From an uncultured Bacteroidales bacterium (GTDB taxonomy: Bacteria; Bacteroidota; Bacteroidia; Bacteroidales; UBA932), in the NCBI GenBank assembly GCA_934693135.1, contig CAKUVA010000001.1:62001-126000 (forward strand): 64,000 nucleotides of DNA. Direction: 5' to 3'. The position numbers were made by a program, and so were the translations under genes. The stretch's first letter is position 1. Every line of letters starts with the position of its first letter. Below the pieces are notes generated by a model. That model did no database searches and was not told where the DNA came from. It saw only the letters and a list, made by a program, of their open reading frames with translations. Positions 36,786-45,958 of this stretch are shown here, piece by piece.

Positions 36786-36790
36786 ATTGC

Positions 36791-38170
36791 TTAAAAAATG
36801 TAACCTGGATTCTGTTCCATATCTGGATTCATGTCAACATCAGACTTGGATATTGGGGATGTATAGAGGTATTTCTTGGTGGTGTATTTCAATCCGTTAC
36901 TAATAATCCACCACTCTGGGCATCCATTTCTCTTAAGCTCGAACCAACGATCTCCTTCTATGAAAAACTCTTTGCGTCGTTCATCAAATATAGCTTGCAG
37001 AAGGGGAGTGATAGCATGACCATAGCAGTCAGATGTGATATTTTCTCCTTCCCTCACGGCTGGTAGCGTTTCTTCCGTAAGAGCCTCGACCCCTGTTATC
37101 CTGTTGGCTCTTAGCTCATTGACATAACCTATTGCTGCAGAATTATCCCCTTTATGGTAATAGGCTTCGGCGAGCATCAGAACGATTTCGGAAAGGCGGA
37201 CTTTGCATTCAGGGACTTTGACATTGAACCTTTTACTATCAATGCTTGCGGCGTAGCGTACGTCTGTAGTAGGAGTGTCTCCGAATAACTTCACGAAGGA
37301 AGCACAAGCAGGGCGAGATGCGAGATAGCTCTTAGTATAGGAAAAATACCAGTCAAGCTCGCATGAGTTGTTAATGTGCGAACGTAACATCACCTCTCCG
37401 ACGGCATCATATTTCGAGTTTATCATGTCTGCATACTCGGAAATAGGGGTGAGTGTGTATCCGCTGTTCTTTATGATGTCCGTACCGAGAGATATTACTC
37501 GGTCCCAGTCTCTGCACCAGAATGCGAGCTTTGCTTCGTATGCTTTTATTATATAGGTAGTGAAAATGTATGTCTTATCTTCCGGTTTGTATGTTAAAGC
37601 CTGCTCCAGAAGTCCGAGGGCATATTCGTATGTTTGTTTCAATGTTCCGCGAGAAGGCTTGGCTGTGATGTCGAAATTGTCCACGATAGGAATTCCAGGA
37701 AGGTCCTCGCCAGCACTCCATGGCTGGCAATAGATTCTCATCAAATTGTAGTAGATGATTCCTTTCATCGCGTATGCGGCAGATAGACACCCTCGAGCGA
37801 TATCTGTATCTCTCCCAGAAAGGTTCTTTATGACAATGTTGCAGTCCCTGACTATCTCCCATGCGTCTTCATATTTGGTCTGCATGGTATTTATATCTTC
37901 ACCTGCATATAAAATCAGGGAACCAGCCTTAATGTTAGCATCCAAATTGTCAGCGTATCCTTCTGTCCTCGTGAGTACTTCCATGTTTCCGACGATATAT
38001 TCGTCATCTCCACCTTCTATGTCACGGAGTCTATTATGAATTATGGAGGCGAACTCTTCATCAGTTTTTGGAATGACTTCACCCTGTGGTTGTATGCTGA
38101 GGTAGTTTCCGCAACTTGTCAGTACGGAGAATACGGTCAAAGCCAGTGTCAATATCGTTATTTGTTTCAT
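36791..38170 (-). CDS. SusD/RagB family outer-membrane nutrient-binding lipoprotein
   Basis: The 459-residue protein has a lipoprotein signal (LALTVFSVLTSC), the N-terminal YLSIQPQGEVIPKTDEEF typical of SusD, tetratricopeptide-like helices (for example AAYAMKGIIYYNLMRIYCQP, about residues 130-150), and the C-terminal signature FDERRKEFFIEGDRWFELKR near residue 405. SusD proteins cap the SusC channel and bind substrate, often glycans or peptides. It lies 11 bp after the SusC gene. Confidence 0.93.
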   Translation of the reverse strand: MKQITILTLALTVFSVLTSCGNYLSIQPQGEVIPKTDEEFASIIHNRLRDIEGGDDEYIVGNMEVLTRTEGYADNLDANIKAGSLILYAGEDINTMQTKYEDAWEIVRDCNIVIKNLSGRDTDIARGCLSAAYAMKGIIYYNLMRIYCQPWSAGEDLPGIPIVDNFDITAKPSRGTLKQTYEYALGLLEQALTYKPEDKTYIFTTYIIKAYEAKLAFWCRDWDRVISLGTDIIKNSGYTLTPISEYADMINSKYDAVGEVMLRSHINNSCELDWYFSYTKSYLASRPACASFVKLFGDTPTTDVRYAASIDSKRFNVKVPECKVRLSEIVLMLAEAYYHKGDNSAAIGYVNELRANRITGVEALTEETLPAVREGENITSDCYGHAITPLLQAIFDERRKEFFIEGDRWFELKRNGCPEWWIISNGLKYTTKKYLYTSPISKSDVDMNPDMEQNPGYIF

Positions 38171-38181
38171 GGTGTGTCCTC

Positions 38182-41100
38182 CTAAAAGTCAATGTTTATA
38201 CCGGCAGAAACGCTTCTTGTGGTCGGATATGTCGCTCCTGGAACTTCTGGATCCATTCCATCATAGCTTGTGAACGTGAAGAAATTATTGAGTGCTACAT
38301 TGAAACTTAGACCTTTCATCTTCATTTTTCTGACAGCGGACGATGGTAGCGAATAGGTGAGTATGATGGACTTTATCCTGAGATAGGAGTTGTCTTTCAG
38401 ATAAATGGCATCTACGATGCTGTAGTCCATCGGATTAGAGTTTGAAAACCCGTACTTAGCATCATAATAATCGTATATCCTCGGATATTTGACTCCTGTA
38501 GTATTGGAAATAGTCCATCTGTTCACTCTGTCTTTAGCTACATTTAAGTGATTTCCATAGAGATCGCTATACTGTGACTGAACAGGCTCTGTACTAATTT
38601 CGTTATGCTTCGTGTTGGAATAGCTTGCAGGGAATGAAAATTTCTCGTATGTCTTCGAACCGAAAGAATATACTCCGCTGATGCTCACTCTCAGTTGTTT
38701 CCATGACGCGCTTATGTTGAACCCTCCTGTGTAAGGCGCTATAGTCGTGCCAAGATAGTATCTGTAGTTGTCAGGTTTGTTGAGGTCGGTGGCTGTGCTT
38801 ATATTGGCGTCAGGTCTGAGTTTGAATTCGTAAAGTCCTGTATCTTTGGATATTCCTGTTAATTTTCCACTGAATATAGCACCTGTCGGATATCCTTCTA
38901 CATATCGGTCCTTAGATGTGATGCCGAGATTTGAAGACGGGTTATATTTCAGCACTTTGTTATAGTTGTATGCGAAATTAACCGATGCTGACAGATTCCA
39001 ATCCTTTGATTGGATGATTTTTCCATTTAATGTTACCTCTGCTCCGCTGTTCATTATGTCAGCCGCATTGAAATATACATAAGTGAATCCTGTTGTGCTC
39101 TGCACTGGTGATGATGTGACGACATCAGTGCTCATCCTATAGTAATATTCGGCATTTACATTGAACCTGTCTTTCCAGAAACCTACATCGAGTCCAGCTT
39201 TGGTGTCGCTTGTCTTCTCCCATCCGAGGTTTGGATTAGGTGCTGATGGGATAGTGCCAAGGCTGTAGGTGTTGTCTCCATAGTATCTGTATTGCTGTTG
39301 GCGGTATTCCATGACAAGCAGATGCGAGGTGCTGGTATTTACATCTCCTGTGAATCCATACGCTGCCCGTAAAGTGGCGTGAGAGATGAACGGCAAAGCT
39401 CGTCTTAGCCATTTTTCTTCTCCTATGTGCCATGCTGCTCCTGCGCTCCAAGTAGGGTTGAACTGTCTGTTGCTACCGAAATTGGAACTCCCGTCAGTCC
39501 TAAATGATGCGTTTAGGACAATGCTGCTGCCTAAGTAGTAATCTGCTGATGCATAGAACGATGCGTATCTCGTTTTCGAGAAATATTCTCCGTTGAGGCG
39601 TTCTACTTCTGAGAGCCACTCGTCCTGTGGCCCACTAATCGGGGGCATGGAGGTGGTTCCTGTATTTGGGTCGTAGTTGTATCGCTTCGTGAATATCGTG
39701 TTGGAATCTGACCCACGTAATTCTGCGCCAGCAAGAATGTTAACTGTGTGTAGCTCTGCGAATTTCTTGTTGAATGCGAAATGTCCTCTGGCTACATAGC
39801 TATTTCTGTTGGTACGATTCTGCGAAATGCTTCCATATAGATTTGTCTGTGATCTATCATCGCTTCCGAGTCTGTCGCGGAATGCCGAATATGTGGATTT
39901 GTCCACAACTTTATCAGTGGAATTATTTGCGAATGAATACGATATGAGCCCTACGAAATGAAGTGGCTTTATGATTCTGAAGTCTGTCTGAGCACGGAAT
40001 GTGCCATTTGTATTGATGGTTTTGGTCCAGTTTGAATTCAGTTCTCGCAGGATATTGAAGCCATTCTTTGGCATCACTTGTTCTACACCTCGTCCATTGT
40101 AGTATCCGAGAGTGAACCATGTATTATCTGCAGCATAACTTCCATCATCATTAAATGCCCTTTCGTAGGGATTTGAGAAATATGCATAATAGAATGGATC
40201 AACGAGCGAGTAAGGCATTTTGGACTCTTGCCGTGCCGCCTCCATGCCAATGTCTATGCGAGCCCAATCAGTAGGGGTCAATGTCATTTTTGCATTGACA
40301 TTGTATCTATTATAGTCATTGCGTCTCAACATTCCATTTTCATCATTTAGGCCGAGAGCTACATAATAAGTACTTTTTCCTGACCCACCGCTCAATGATA
40401 GGTGATGCCCCTGTGAAAAGGCGTTTCTGAAAAGGAGATTATACCAATTTGTATTGACATTTCGGAGTGAGGCTATATATCTGTCTTGAGCATCTATGTC
40501 ACCTTTCATTGAAGCAAAATCTCCTGATCCTGAGCGTATTTGTCCGACGATTCCGACTACAGGGTAAACTATGGTATTGTCTGTCAATGATTCAGCGTAT
40601 TTCTTTGCTGAAAATTCGTTCCAGAGTTCATCTTCCCATGCTAGTTTCTCAGAGGAATTCATGAGATTTAGACTTCTCTGTGGGCGGAATGACCATGTGA
40701 ACGTGTTGTTATAACTGAGCTTCATCTTCCCCGACTCACCCTTTTTGGTAGTGACCACTATGACTCCGTTTGCTGCGCGTGAACCATATATGGCTGCTGC
40801 GGCGGCATCTTTAAGGATAGTTATGCTCTCTATGTCATTTGGGTTTATGTTACCGACTCCGTTGACGAAAATATCATCGAAACCTCCGGTGGCTAGTTGT
40901 TCCTTACTTAATGAAGGAGAGTCACTTTGCATGGGTACTCCATCCACCACCCAGAGTGGCTGGCTTGTTCCAGAAAGATTGTTTGCTCCTCTTATAGTTA
41001 TTTTGGACTGAGTTCCAGGCTGGCCAGATAGCGACTTGATGGAAACTCCTGCCACCTCACCCTGCATGAGTGCGTCGACTGATGATATGGCCTTGGACTC

Positions 41101-41535
41101 GAATGTGTCGGAATTTAGAACTGCCACAGAACCGGTCAACCTTTTTACAGTGGTCTGTGCATATCCGGTCACTACTACTTGGTCCAACTGTGTATTTTCC
41201 CATTCGAGGACTATCCTTACATTTTCTGTTTTTCCTGGTAATATATTGTAAATCAGTTCTTTCATTCCTACGGATGAGACTTTGACAGTTTTGGCGGATG
41301 CCGGGAGACTAATGCTGAAATTTCCATCAATATCTGTGGTCGTACCTGCGGTATTCTTCTCCACGCATACTATACCAGCACCGATGACCGGAGCTCCTTC
41401 GGTGTCAATGACTTTTCCCGTCAGTTTGATTCCATGTGCAATCTGTTCAGAAGATATTTGGGCATAAATATTTGTGTCTGGCGATAGACTCAGACACAAC
41501 ATAAGAAGACATAAAATATAAGTTCGTTTAATCAT
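38182..41535 (-). CDS. SusC/RagA family TonB-linked outer-membrane transporter
   Basis: The 1117-residue protein has a signal peptide, a carboxypeptidase-regulatory-like domain (GKVIDTEGAPVIGAGIVCVE, about 40-115), a TonB-box-like stretch near DQVVVTGYAQTTVKRLTGSV, the plug domain (IRGANNLSGTSQPLWVVDGV, then DIESITILKDAAAAAIYGSR) and a long beta-barrel ending in an aromatic C-terminus (INIDF). It imports bulky substrates using TonB energy. Its substrate is unknown. It starts only 31 bp after the pncA stop. Confidence 0.95.
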   Translation of the reverse strand: MIKRTYILCLLMLCLSLSPDTNIYAQISSEQIAHGIKLTGKVIDTEGAPVIGAGIVCVEKNTAGTTTDIDGNFSISLPASAKTVKVSSVGMKELIYNILPGKTENVRIVLEWENTQLDQVVVTGYAQTTVKRLTGSVAVLNSDTFESKAISSVDALMQGEVAGVSIKSLSGQPGTQSKITIRGANNLSGTSQPLWVVDGVPMQSDSPSLSKEQLATGGFDDIFVNGVGNINPNDIESITILKDAAAAAIYGSRAANGVIVVTTKKGESGKMKLSYNNTFTWSFRPQRSLNLMNSSEKLAWEDELWNEFSAKKYAESLTDNTIVYPVVGIVGQIRSGSGDFASMKGDIDAQDRYIASLRNVNTNWYNLLFRNAFSQGHHLSLSGGSGKSTYYVALGLNDENGMLRRNDYNRYNVNAKMTLTPTDWARIDIGMEAARQESKMPYSLVDPFYYAYFSNPYERAFNDDGSYAADNTWFTLGYYNGRGVEQVMPKNGFNILRELNSNWTKTINTNGTFRAQTDFRIIKPLHFVGLISYSFANNSTDKVVDKSTYSAFRDRLGSDDRSQTNLYGSISQNRTNRNSYVARGHFAFNKKFAELHTVNILAGAELRGSDSNTIFTKRYNYDPNTGTTSMPPISGPQDEWLSEVERLNGEYFSKTRYASFYASADYYLGSSIVLNASFRTDGSSNFGSNRQFNPTWSAGAAWHIGEEKWLRRALPFISHATLRAAYGFTGDVNTSTSHLLVMEYRQQQYRYYGDNTYSLGTIPSAPNPNLGWEKTSDTKAGLDVGFWKDRFNVNAEYYYRMSTDVVTSSPVQSTTGFTYVYFNAADIMNSGAEVTLNGKIIQSKDWNLSASVNFAYNYNKVLKYNPSSNLGITSKDRYVEGYPTGAIFSGKLTGISKDTGLYEFKLRPDANISTATDLNKPDNYRYYLGTTIAPYTGGFNISASWKQLRVSISGVYSFGSKTYEKFSFPASYSNTKHNEISTEPVQSQYSDLYGNHLNVAKDRVNRWTISNTTGVKYPRIYDYYDAKYGFSNSNPMDYSIVDAIYLKDNSYLRIKSIILTYSLPSSAVRKMKMKGLSFNVALNNFFTFTSYDGMDPEVPGATYPTTRSVSAGINIDF

Positions 41536-41566
41536 AAGGTATAATTTGAGTGTTCGTATATGAAAG

Positions 41567-42127
41567 TTACCTTACGGCTATACCTTCTTCTTTCATCTCT
41601 GCGAGGGCTTTCCTATGTCCTTCTGCATTGACATAAGCGAGACATTCGCTGAGTAGGATGACATTGAATCCTGCTTTTTTCAAATCTTCGCATGTTCGGC
41701 GTACACAATATTCTGTAGCAATTCCGCAGACAAATACATTTTCCGGCTCCAACATTGAAACGACCTCACCGAGCGACTGTCCTGCGGCATTGACGCCTTC
41801 GAATCCAGAATATTGCTCGACTGCAGGATCACACCCCTTGTCGAAGATAAGGTCCTCATCGGCATAAGGTTGCAACTTCTCATGTAGTTCTCCTCCGTAG
41901 GTTCCGGCGATGCAGTGCTTTGGCCATGTTCCTCCGTTTTCCACGAATGAAGAGTGTTCGTTAGGATGGTGATCCCGTACGAAGAGAACAGGAAGATCCT
42001 CATCTCTGGTTTTCTTTATGAATTCCAGAGTGTTGTCTACAGCAGTGCTTGCATTTTCGCATGCCAGACTACCATCTATAAAGTCATGGAGCATGTCCAC
42101 GACGATGAGCACTGAATCATTTATCAT
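41567..42127 (-). CDS. pncA: Nicotinamidase (isochorismatase-like cysteine hydrolase)
   Basis: The 186-residue protein has the nicotinamidase triad: Asp in VLIVVDMLHDF (about residue 11), Lys in GGTWPKHCIAGTYG and the nucleophilic Cys in VCGIATEYCVRRTCEDL (about 140). It deamidates nicotinamide to nicotinate. It starts 1 bp after the stop of pncB, the next enzyme of the same salvage route, so the two are coupled. Confidence 0.9.
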   Translation of the reverse strand: MINDSVLIVVDMLHDFIDGSLACENASTAVDNTLEFIKKTRDEDLPVLFVRDHHPNEHSSFVENGGTWPKHCIAGTYGGELHEKLQPYADEDLIFDKGCDPAVEQYSGFEGVNAAGQSLGEVVSMLEPENVFVCGIATEYCVRRTCEDLKKAGFNVILLSECLAYVNAEGHRKALAEMKEEGIAVR

Positions 42128-42128
42128 A

Positions 42129-43622
42129 TCAGTCTATCTTGAAATTGTTTATCTCTTGCACAAGTTTGGTGAGTATCTCATTCTTCAGATTGTATAGCTC
42201 GTCCGATATGTCTACTTTATAATAGTGAGGGTTTATTAAACGTCGTTCGGAAGGACTGAAGTGGTGCAGGGTGTCTTCGTAGAATGCTTTCTTCTCCATA
42301 AGTGTTCTTATGTGAGCACATCTTTTGCCGTTCTCTATGACTGGTATCTGAAGTGTCTTCCACTGGTAAGTCCCTTCATCGAATGTCTTGAACTTGTAAC
42401 GGTCGTATTCATCCTTGATAGTGAATGATTTGCCATGTTCAATGTCGAGACTGAGAGAGTCTCCGCGCAGGCATGTTACATCCGCCTTGAATATATCTCC
42501 GAATTCTGAATCATGCTTCATCAGTCTATATGTGATTTGGAATCCGGGGTTAATGAGCTTTACCCTATCCTCAGACTTCTTTAGAACTGGCTCTCCATCT
42601 ATTTGAACAAGTTTGTAGACGTTGCCGAAGCATGGTGCCGCCTTACTGGTGGCTATGGCGTCACCTACACCATAAGAATCTATCTTGGCACCTTGGCGCT
42701 CAAGGTCTGAAATTAGGTATTCATCCAATGAATTAGTAGCGAATATCTTACATTTTGTCAATCCATGGGCATCGAGAATTTTTCTGACTTCAGCCGAAAG
42801 GTATGCAAGGTCTCCGCTGTCAAGGCGAATGCCATAGCCATAAGGGTAATTATCATCAATGCCGTTTTCTCGGAATGATCTGATGGCGTTCAGTACTCCG
42901 CATCTGAGAGTGTCGTATGTGTCAATGAGAAGAATTAAGTTTTCTCCACGATGAGTGTTGATATAATCGCTGAATGCCTTATGTTCACCCTCTACAGTAC
43001 TGCCGTATGATGTAACAAAGCTATGAGCCATGGTTCCTGTGGAGGGAACTCCGTTTAATACACCTGTAAGAATATTGGATGTGCTTGCGCATCCAGCTAT
43101 TATTGCTGCTTTTGCTCCGTAAACTGCAGCCCATGGACCATGAGCCCTTCTGGAACCGAATTCGCTTACTGGTTTATCGGTCGAGCGACATACTCTGGAG
43201 GCTTTTGTAGCTACGGCCATCTGGTGATTCATTATGCATAGCATAGGTGTTTCCAGTACTTGAGCTTGAATTAGTGGTGCTTCCACTATTATTATAGGCT
43301 GATTTGGGAATGCGATTTCGCCTTCACGCATGGCATACACATTTCCAGTGAATTTCATGTCGGCAAGATAGTGCCTGAATTCGGCGTAGGCATCTCCTGG
43401 AAGAAACTTTTCGAAGAATTCTTCTGGCATAGAACCGAGATTCTCCACCATTTCGATGACTTCGTCGGTTCCACTGACTACAGCCCAGTTGTTGTTTTCT
43501 GGCGCTTGCCTGTAAAATAGATTGAATACTGCGGTCTTTTCTCCTTTACCGCAGTCCATGAATGACTTTCCCATAGTGTACTGGTACTTGTCAGAACAAT
43601 ATGCAAATTCTTTGAATTCCAT
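42129..43622 (-). CDS. pncB: Nicotinate phosphoribosyltransferase
   Basis: The 497-residue protein carries the family stretches KYQYTMGKSFMDCGKGEK near the N-terminus, SEFGSRRAHGPWAAVYGAKA (about 155), GTMAHSFVTSYG (about 197) and YGYGIRLDSGDLAYLSAEVR (about 265). It forms nicotinate mononucleotide from nicotinate and PRPP, the entry step of NAD salvage. Together with pncA it returns nicotinamide to NAD. A promoter box lies at 43645-43652. Confidence 0.94.
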   Translation of the reverse strand: MEFKEFAYCSDKYQYTMGKSFMDCGKGEKTAVFNLFYRQAPENNNWAVVSGTDEVIEMVENLGSMPEEFFEKFLPGDAYAEFRHYLADMKFTGNVYAMREGEIAFPNQPIIIVEAPLIQAQVLETPMLCIMNHQMAVATKASRVCRSTDKPVSEFGSRRAHGPWAAVYGAKAAIIAGCASTSNILTGVLNGVPSTGTMAHSFVTSYGSTVEGEHKAFSDYINTHRGENLILLIDTYDTLRCGVLNAIRSFRENGIDDNYPYGYGIRLDSGDLAYLSAEVRKILDAHGLTKCKIFATNSLDEYLISDLERQGAKIDSYGVGDAIATSKAAPCFGNVYKLVQIDGEPVLKKSEDRVKLINPGFQITYRLMKHDSEFGDIFKADVTCLRGDSLSLDIEHGKSFTIKDEYDRYKFKTFDEGTYQWKTLQIPVIENGKRCAHIRTLMEKKAFYEDTLHHFSPSERRLINPHYYKVDISDELYNLKNEILTKLVQEINNFKID

Positions 43623-43644
43623 TTTCTTTTTATGTCGTTATTCG

Positions 43645-43652
43645 CAAATGTA
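43645..43652 (-). promoter_or_regulatory. -7 box for pncB
   Basis: The minus strand reads TACATTTG, an exact TAnnTTTG match, 22 bp before the ATG. With no terminator visible further down, it may drive the whole run from pncB into the SusCD genes. Confidence 0.55.
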
Positions 43653-43717
43653 CGAATTGTGTCGGAAAATTACTAAATTAGCGGAGATAATTTGGACAAC
43701 CTCTTAAACAGAATATA

Positions 43718-45142
43718 ATGTCGGACGTACTAAAGCACTTGTTCGAGTCCTATACTGGACAGGAAATGGCAGATATGACGGAACTTAATTCTTCCGGAAG
43801 TAATAGGCGATATTTTCGTCTTACTGGTAAATCAGGAATTACTCTTGTCGGTGTGATAGGACTTAATCTGAAAGAAAATAAAGCTTTCTGCGGACTTAGT
43901 AGACATTTTCTGGAAAAGGGTATAAAAGTGCCTCGTGTTCTTGCTATAAGCGATGACGGAATGTCATACATACAAGAGGATCTCGGTGATGATTTGCTCT
44001 ATACTGTTGTTGCTCAGGGGCGTGAAAGCGGTGAATATTCTTCGTACGAGAGATCTCTTCTTCGTCGTACAGTGGAGATGCTTCCAAAAATACAGTTTAA
44101 AGGTGCTGAAGATTTGGATTACAATATCTGTTTTCCTGAGCCGGCATTCAATGGACGTATGGTCATGTTCGACTTGAATTACTTCAAGTATTGTTTCTTG
44201 AAAGCCACCGGACTTGAGTTCGATGAAGTTCGTCTGCAGGATGATTTTGAGAAACTCCATGACGACTTGTTACGTGATGATTCTAATACGTTCATGTATA
44301 GGGATTTCCAAGCACGTAACGTCATGATAAAGGATGGTGAGCCATATTTTATTGATTTTCAAGGAGGACGTCGCGGACCTATATATTATGATGTGGCATC
44401 TTTCATTTGGCAGGCGAGGTCGCGTTATCCGGAGGATTTGAAAAATGAGCTTGTTGAGACTTATCTAAGGTCTCTTAGGGGATATGATCCTGATATTGAC
44501 GAGAAAGAATTTAGGGAAAAGTTGAGGTTGTTCGTTCTTTTCAGAACATTGCAAGTACTTGGTGCTTATGGATTTAGGGGATATTTTGAGAAGAAGCCTC
44601 ATTTCCTTGCCAGTGTTCCGTATGCTATAGACAACTTGAGAAGAATGCTTCAGACACCATTCGAAAGGTATCCGTATCTCAATGAAGTTCTTACGAAGCT
44701 GACTTCTATGCAGCAGTTCTATGAAACGGTTGAAGACAAACGTCTCCAAGTGAAGATTTTCAGTTTTGCGTACAAGAAAGGAATTCCTGCAGATCAGTCA
44801 GGCAATGGAGGGGGATATGTATTTGATTGTCGTTCTGTGAATAATCCTGGCAAATACGAGTTTTATCGTCAGTTTACCGGAATGGATCCTGAAGTGATAA
44901 AATTCCTTGAGGATGATGGCGAGATACTGACTTTTCTTGATCATGTGTATGCATTGGTGGATGCTCATGTCAAGCGCTTCATAGAGAGAAAGTTTACACA
45001 TCTTCAAGTTTGCTTTGGTTGCACTGGGGGCCAGCATAGGTCTGTATATTGTGCCGAGCATCTTGCAGCTCATTTGGTTAGGAAATTTGATATTCGTGTT
45101 TCCGTGACTCATCGAGAACTTGATATTGAGAAGATTCTGTAA
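43718..45142 (+). CDS. AmgK-like sugar kinase fused to a RapZ C-terminal domain
   Basis: The 474-residue protein joins two recognisable parts. Residues about 1-330 form an aminoglycoside-phosphotransferase-like kinase: FMYRDFQARNVMIKDG carries the catalytic Asp and Asn, and YFIDFQGGRRGPIYYDVASF the metal-binding Asp. Residues about 345-474 match the RapZ C-terminal domain, ending CFGCTGGQHRSVYCAEHLAA and SVTHREL. AmgK phosphorylates N-acetylmuramate or N-acetylglucosamine at the anomeric carbon; RapZ-C senses glucosamine-6-phosphate in E. coli. The gene is coupled to a MurU-like gene by a TAATG overlap, which supports amino-sugar salvage. Confidence 0.83.
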   Translation: MSDVLKHLFESYTGQEMADMTELNSSGSNRRYFRLTGKSGITLVGVIGLNLKENKAFCGLSRHFLEKGIKVPRVLAISDDGMSYIQEDLGDDLLYTVVAQGRESGEYSSYERSLLRRTVEMLPKIQFKGAEDLDYNICFPEPAFNGRMVMFDLNYFKYCFLKATGLEFDEVRLQDDFEKLHDDLLRDDSNTFMYRDFQARNVMIKDGEPYFIDFQGGRRGPIYYDVASFIWQARSRYPEDLKNELVETYLRSLRGYDPDIDEKEFREKLRLFVLFRTLQVLGAYGFRGYFEKKPHFLASVPYAIDNLRRMLQTPFERYPYLNEVLTKLTSMQQFYETVEDKRLQVKIFSFAYKKGIPADQSGNGGGYVFDCRSVNNPGKYEFYRQFTGMDPEVIKFLEDDGEILTFLDHVYALVDAHVKRFIERKFTHLQVCFGCTGGQHRSVYCAEHLAAHLVRKFDIRVSVTHRELDIEKIL

Positions 45143-45954
45143 TGAAGGCTATGATATTTGCGGCCGGGCTTGGAACGAGGCTAAAGCCGTTGACTGATAA
45201 TCTTCCCAAAGCACTTGCTCCAGTTTCAGGGCATACTCTTCTATATCATGTGCTGATGCGTCTTCGTGATGCCGGTATAGATGAATTCGTGGTCAATATA
45301 CATCATTTCGCAGAAAAGATTGTCAGCTATGTTCATGATACTCCGGAACTTTCTGAACTTAATATCCGGTTTTCTGACGAGAGTGACATGTTGCGCGATA
45401 CTGGTGGAGGAATACGTTTTGCCGAACCTCTTCTTCATAGCAAAGACGGACATTTTCTAGTTCATAACGTGGATATAGTCTCTAATCTGGATATCCGTTG
45501 GTTTGAGCGTGCTGTAGAGCAGAATGCTGTTTCTACATTGCTTGTGAGTAGCAGAAAGACTCAGCGTTACCTGCTTTTCGATGAGAATATGCGTCTGAAA
45601 GGATGGACTAACATTGCTACAGGTGAAGTCAAAACTCCTTTTCGCAGATTGGATGTATCCAAGTGTAAAATGAGAGCTTTTGCAGGGGTGCATCTCTTAT
45701 CGGACAGCATTTTTGCTTCATTCAATGATATTGACGCTGCGCCATCTGAATTTCCGCTCTATGATTCCGATGGGAATGTTATTGATGCTTCGCAATATGC
45801 TTTAGGACAATGTTTTCCTATTATGGATTATTATCTTCGTGCGTCTTCTGTGTATCCTATATATGGAAAAGAACCGGCTAACTTGACGCTTATTGACGCA
45901 GGTAAGCCGGAAACTTTGGCTGAAGCTGAATCTTTTCTGTCAAGACAGCATTAA
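45142..45954 (+). CDS. MurU-like sugar-1-phosphate nucleotidyltransferase
   Basis: The 270-residue protein starts MKAMIFAAGLGTRLKPLTDN, the nucleotide-binding loop of sugar nucleotidyltransferases, and has FLVHNVDIVSNLDIRW (the metal-binding Asp, about 112). Length and the adjacent AmgK-like kinase point to MurU, which makes UDP-N-acetylmuramate from MurNAc-1-phosphate, bypassing de novo MurA/MurB steps. The MurU assignment is inferred from context; a general NTP transferase is the alternative. Its start overlaps the preceding stop (TAATG). Confidence 0.82.
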   Translation: MKAMIFAAGLGTRLKPLTDNLPKALAPVSGHTLLYHVLMRLRDAGIDEFVVNIHHFAEKIVSYVHDTPELSELNIRFSDESDMLRDTGGGIRFAEPLLHSKDGHFLVHNVDIVSNLDIRWFERAVEQNAVSTLLVSSRKTQRYLLFDENMRLKGWTNIATGEVKTPFRRLDVSKCKMRAFAGVHLLSDSIFASFNDIDAAPSEFPLYDSDGNVIDASQYALGQCFPIMDYYLRASSVYPIYGKEPANLTLIDAGKPETLAEAESFLSRQH

Positions 45955-45958
45955 TCTT

